Positions 8,117 to 9,926 of a stretch of 9,926 nucleotides of DNA are shown piece after piece. Below the pieces are notes generated by a model. That model made no database searches. It was not told the DNA's origin and was given only the letters and a program-made list of their open reading frames with translations. The position numbers were made by a program, and so were the translations under genes. This DNA is from JANXSD01 sp038206385 (lineage in GTDB: Bacteria; Bacteroidota; Bacteroidia; AKYH767-A; OLB10): NCBI GenBank assembly GCA_038206385.1, contig JBBRAW010000116.1, positions 1 through 9,926 on the forward strand, given 5' to 3'. Positions within the stretch are counted from its first letter, which is position 1. Every line of letters begins with the position of its first letter.

Positions 8117-9763
8117 ATGATTAAATCTCTTACTTTATTAGGTTGTTTCTGCATTCTTGCATTGTTTGGAAATGCACAACAGCTTACTGTTAATTCTCAA
8201 GTTATATTTGGCTCGGTAACAGAAATTACTCCCGATAGTTCTCAAATAACGTTTACAAATAATTCAGGACAAACTATTGCTGTAACGGGTTATCGTTTTT
8301 ATAATACTTATGGCGTACCTGCATTTTCAACTTCTGCTTTAAATATTTCTATTGCTAACGGAAGCTCACAAAATATTTGGATAAAGTTTTCACCTCTTCA
8401 TAATATTTATCATAATTCCGAGCTCGTTATTTTTACTGATGCTCACCGTGGAACCTTGCATGTAGATTTACAAGGACAAGGACATTATTCAAACAGTTAT
8501 TACGACCAATCTGAAAACTTAGAAGAAGAAGCATTAAAAACAACATTACAAACCATTACAGGTGCTGGATATATTTCATTAGGATATAGCAATGCAGCAA
8601 GAGATTATATGTTCATGACATTGGATAATAAATTAGTGAACGGACAAGGTGCGATACAAAATACAATTGAATGTGTTTACACTGGTCGTGAAGCGATTGG
8701 ATATGTAACAAGAGTTGATTGTCAAACGAACTCTAATTTTAATACAGAGCATACTTTTCCGCAAGCATTATTTAATAGTAATGAGCCTATGAAATCGGAT
8801 TTATTTCATTTATTTCCTACAGATGATGTTGCAAATAATACTCGTGCTAGTTATCCGTTCGGAATGGTGATTAATCCTACATGGACTGTTGGTGGAAGTA
8901 AATATGCAGCTGGAATTTTCGAGCCACGCGATGCACACAAAGGTGAAGTTGCAAGAGCAATGTTATATTTTGTAATGCGTTATCAGAACTATAATAATTT
9001 TTTGAATACCCAAGAAAGTATTTTGAAACAATGGCATCAACAATTTCCACCAACTGTTGTAGAAACTACAAGAGCAAATAATATTTTTACACAACAGAAT
9101 AACCGAAATCCTTTTATTGATTATCCACAATTAGTTGATAGGATATCATCTTTTTCAACTACATCTGTTGCCGCATCGAATTTCTCACTTGATCTTGTTC
9201 AAGATACTATTGATTATGGCACTGTTGTAAATGGAGTTAGTAATTTGTATCAATTCATGATTGTAAATAACGGAAATCAACCAATTGATTTTACTTCTTT
9301 CACAATCCAGCCTTCTAATCAATTAGTTTTTAATGCACCATTTAATGGAAGTCCGGTTACATTACAACCTGGCGAATCGCTACCCATTTTATTTACATTA
9401 TCAACATTACAAACAGGCCCTTTTAATGGCACGTTAGAAATCAATACGAATAGCATTAGTCAACCATTATTTACTATTCCTATTATTGCAAATGCTGTTG
9501 TAACAGGGTTAATTGAAAACAAAAATCCAAATGGATACACTACATTTCCGAATCCATTTAATAATCATATTTGCATATCACCGTCCCCATCAGCGAAGGC
9601 TATCATCCGATTGTTTGATGTAGAAGGACGAGTTCTACAAACATCAACGGGAGCAGATTTTCAATCGTGTGAAATAATTTCTAACGATTTAAATTCTGGT
9701 GTTTATATGCTTGAGATAAAAGATGGAGCAACAATTAGTAGAAAAGTTTTAGTGAAAGAATAA
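8117..9763 (+). CDS. Secreted endonuclease I with anchor-D-like domains and T9SS sorting domain
   Basis: The open frame extends back to a TTG at 8090, but the ATG at 8117 is the better start. It places a clean signal peptide at the N-terminus (MIKSLTLLGCFCILALFGNAQ), giving 548 residues. Residues about 23-120 resemble a choice-of-anchor D/HYDIN-type Ig-like domain. Residues about 126-342 match the endonuclease I (EndA/NucM) family: NTEHTFPQ with the probable catalytic His212, DLFHLFPTD (228-236), NNTR (240-243), KGEVARAMLYFVMRY (275-289) and NRNPF (329-333) of the beta-beta-alpha metal nuclease fold. Cys186 and Cys202 could form a disulfide. Residues about 357-460 are a second anchor-D-like domain. 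Residues about 470-548 are a T9SS type A sorting domain (FPNPFNN, then LNSGVYMLEI and SRKVLVKE). From family knowledge it should cleave DNA outside the cell, for nutrient phosphate, biofilm turnover or incoming DNA; the choice among these is inference. It follows metG by 106 bases. Confidence 0.92.
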   Translation: MIKSLTLLGCFCILALFGNAQQLTVNSQVIFGSVTEITPDSSQITFTNNSGQTIAVTGYRFYNTYGVPAFSTSALNISIANGSSQNIWIKFSPLHNIYHNSELVIFTDAHRGTLHVDLQGQGHYSNSYYDQSENLEEEALKTTLQTITGAGYISLGYSNAARDYMFMTLDNKLVNGQGAIQNTIECVYTGREAIGYVTRVDCQTNSNFNTEHTFPQALFNSNEPMKSDLFHLFPTDDVANNTRASYPFGMVINPTWTVGGSKYAAGIFEPRDAHKGEVARAMLYFVMRYQNYNNFLNTQESILKQWHQQFPPTVVETTRANNIFTQQNNRNPFIDYPQLVDRISSFSTTSVAASNFSLDLVQDTIDYGTVVNGVSNLYQFMIVNNGNQPIDFTSFTIQPSNQLVFNAPFNGSPVTLQPGESLPILFTLSTLQTGPFNGTLEINTNSISQPLFTIPIIANAVVTGLIENKNPNGYTTFPNPFNNHICISPSPSAKAIIRLFDVEGRVLQTSTGADFQSCEIISNDLNSGVYMLEIKDGATISRKVLVKE

Positions 9764-9806
9764 AATTATTTAGCTTTAAATCAATAGGTACATTCAAGTA
9801 TCTAGT

Positions 9807-9832
9807 GCAACATAAAAATAGTGTTATGTTGC
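9807..9832. repeat. Perfect 9-bp inverted repeat just before the IS30 transposase start
   Basis: GCAACATAA (9807-9815) and TTATGTTGC (9824-9832) are exact reverse complements around an 8-base spacer. The repeat ends 3 bases before the ATG at 9836. It lacks a following T-run on the plus strand, so it is not an obvious terminator for the nuclease gene. It may be part of the insertion element's left end, a transposase binding site, or an RNA hairpin that limits transposase translation. The window ends before the partner terminal repeat, so this cannot be settled here. Confidence 0.6.
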
Positions 9833-9835
9833 GTT

Positions 9836-9926
9836 ATGACAAAATATACAAGGCTTACATTTGAAGATCGGATCAAAATAGAGGTTTATCGCCTTCTAAA
9901 TTGGACGCTGGAAGAGATAGGGACGA
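9836..9926 (+). CDS. IS30-family transposase, N-terminal fragment (3' end outside window)
   Basis: The ATG at 9836 opens 30 codons that run off the window edge. The product begins MTKYTRLTFEDRIKIEVYRL and continues LLNWTLEEIGT. This matches the N-terminal helix-turn-helix of IS30-type transposases (YxxLTxEERxxIExLxxxGxSxxEIA pattern), which binds the element's terminal repeats. The DDE catalytic core would lie beyond the window. The start fits the family N-terminus closely. Whether the transposase is intact cannot be seen. Confidence 0.75.
   Translation, partial: MTKYTRLTFEDRIKIEVYRLLNWTLEEIGT

Larger units (their letters stand above)
9780..9926 (+). mobile_element. Left part of a probable IS30-family insertion sequence (boundary not resolved)
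   Basis: The transposase start at 9836 implies that an insertion element enters the window between the nuclease stop (9763) and the ATG. The 72 intervening bases must hold the left terminal repeat if the element is complete. The start given here is approximate. IS30 elements usually carry imperfect terminal repeats of about 20-30 bp and duplicate only 2-3 bp of target, so the exact edge needs the right end, which is outside the window. The nuclease frame is complete, so the element inserted behind it without damage. Confidence 0.5.

Overview
This window looks like ordinary chromosome from a member of the Bacteroidota, most likely a Flavobacteriia-type marine or freshwater bacterium. Three things point there. 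The DNA is clearly AT-rich. Two secreted proteins end in the type IX secretion system (T9SS) C-terminal sorting domain. There is a match to the Bacteroidota -7 promoter box (TAnnTTTG), and classical Shine-Dalgarno sequences are largely absent. I cannot name a genus from the sequence alone.

Layout. Positions 1-128 hold the last 41 codons of an unidentified plus-strand gene. A strong minus-strand terminator follows at 347-384. Four minus-strand genes cover 406-5851. In transcription order they are an S66-family LD-carboxypeptidase (5851-4913), a YraN/UPF0102 nuclease-like protein (4863-4510), an RsuA/RluB-type rRNA pseudouridine synthase with a very long low-complexity N-terminus (4400-2619), and a secreted Omp28-like thioredoxin-fold protein with a T9SS tail (2487-406). 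A 110-base divergent spacer leads to the plus-strand genes: methionyl-tRNA synthetase metG (5962-8010) and a secreted endonuclease I with a T9SS tail (8117-9763). The window ends in the first 30 codons of an IS30-type transposase (from 9836), preceded by a perfect 9-bp inverted repeat.

How the genes fit together. MetRS, the pseudouridine synthase, YraN and LD-carboxypeptidase are housekeeping functions (translation, ribosome modification, DNA metabolism, cell-wall recycling). The two T9SS cargo proteins are surface or secreted accessory functions: a putative thiol-redox or adhesin-like protein and a nuclease that probably degrades extracellular DNA. The LD-carboxypeptidase and YraN genes are 49 bases apart and could be co-transcribed; the other gaps are over 80 bases, so separate promoters are plausible.

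I found no CRISPR array, defence island, tRNA, rRNA, riboswitch or convincing new system. The points most worth a second look are the 63-residue duplication in the disordered arm of the pseudouridine synthase, where the peptide is conserved while codons drifted; the unassigned N-terminal domain of the Omp28-like protein; the domain layout of the secreted nuclease; and the IS30 boundary at the right edge. Three start codons needed decisions. YraN uses GTG, the LD-carboxypeptidase lacks any usable ATG, and the nuclease starts at the ATG at 8117 rather than an upstream TTG.
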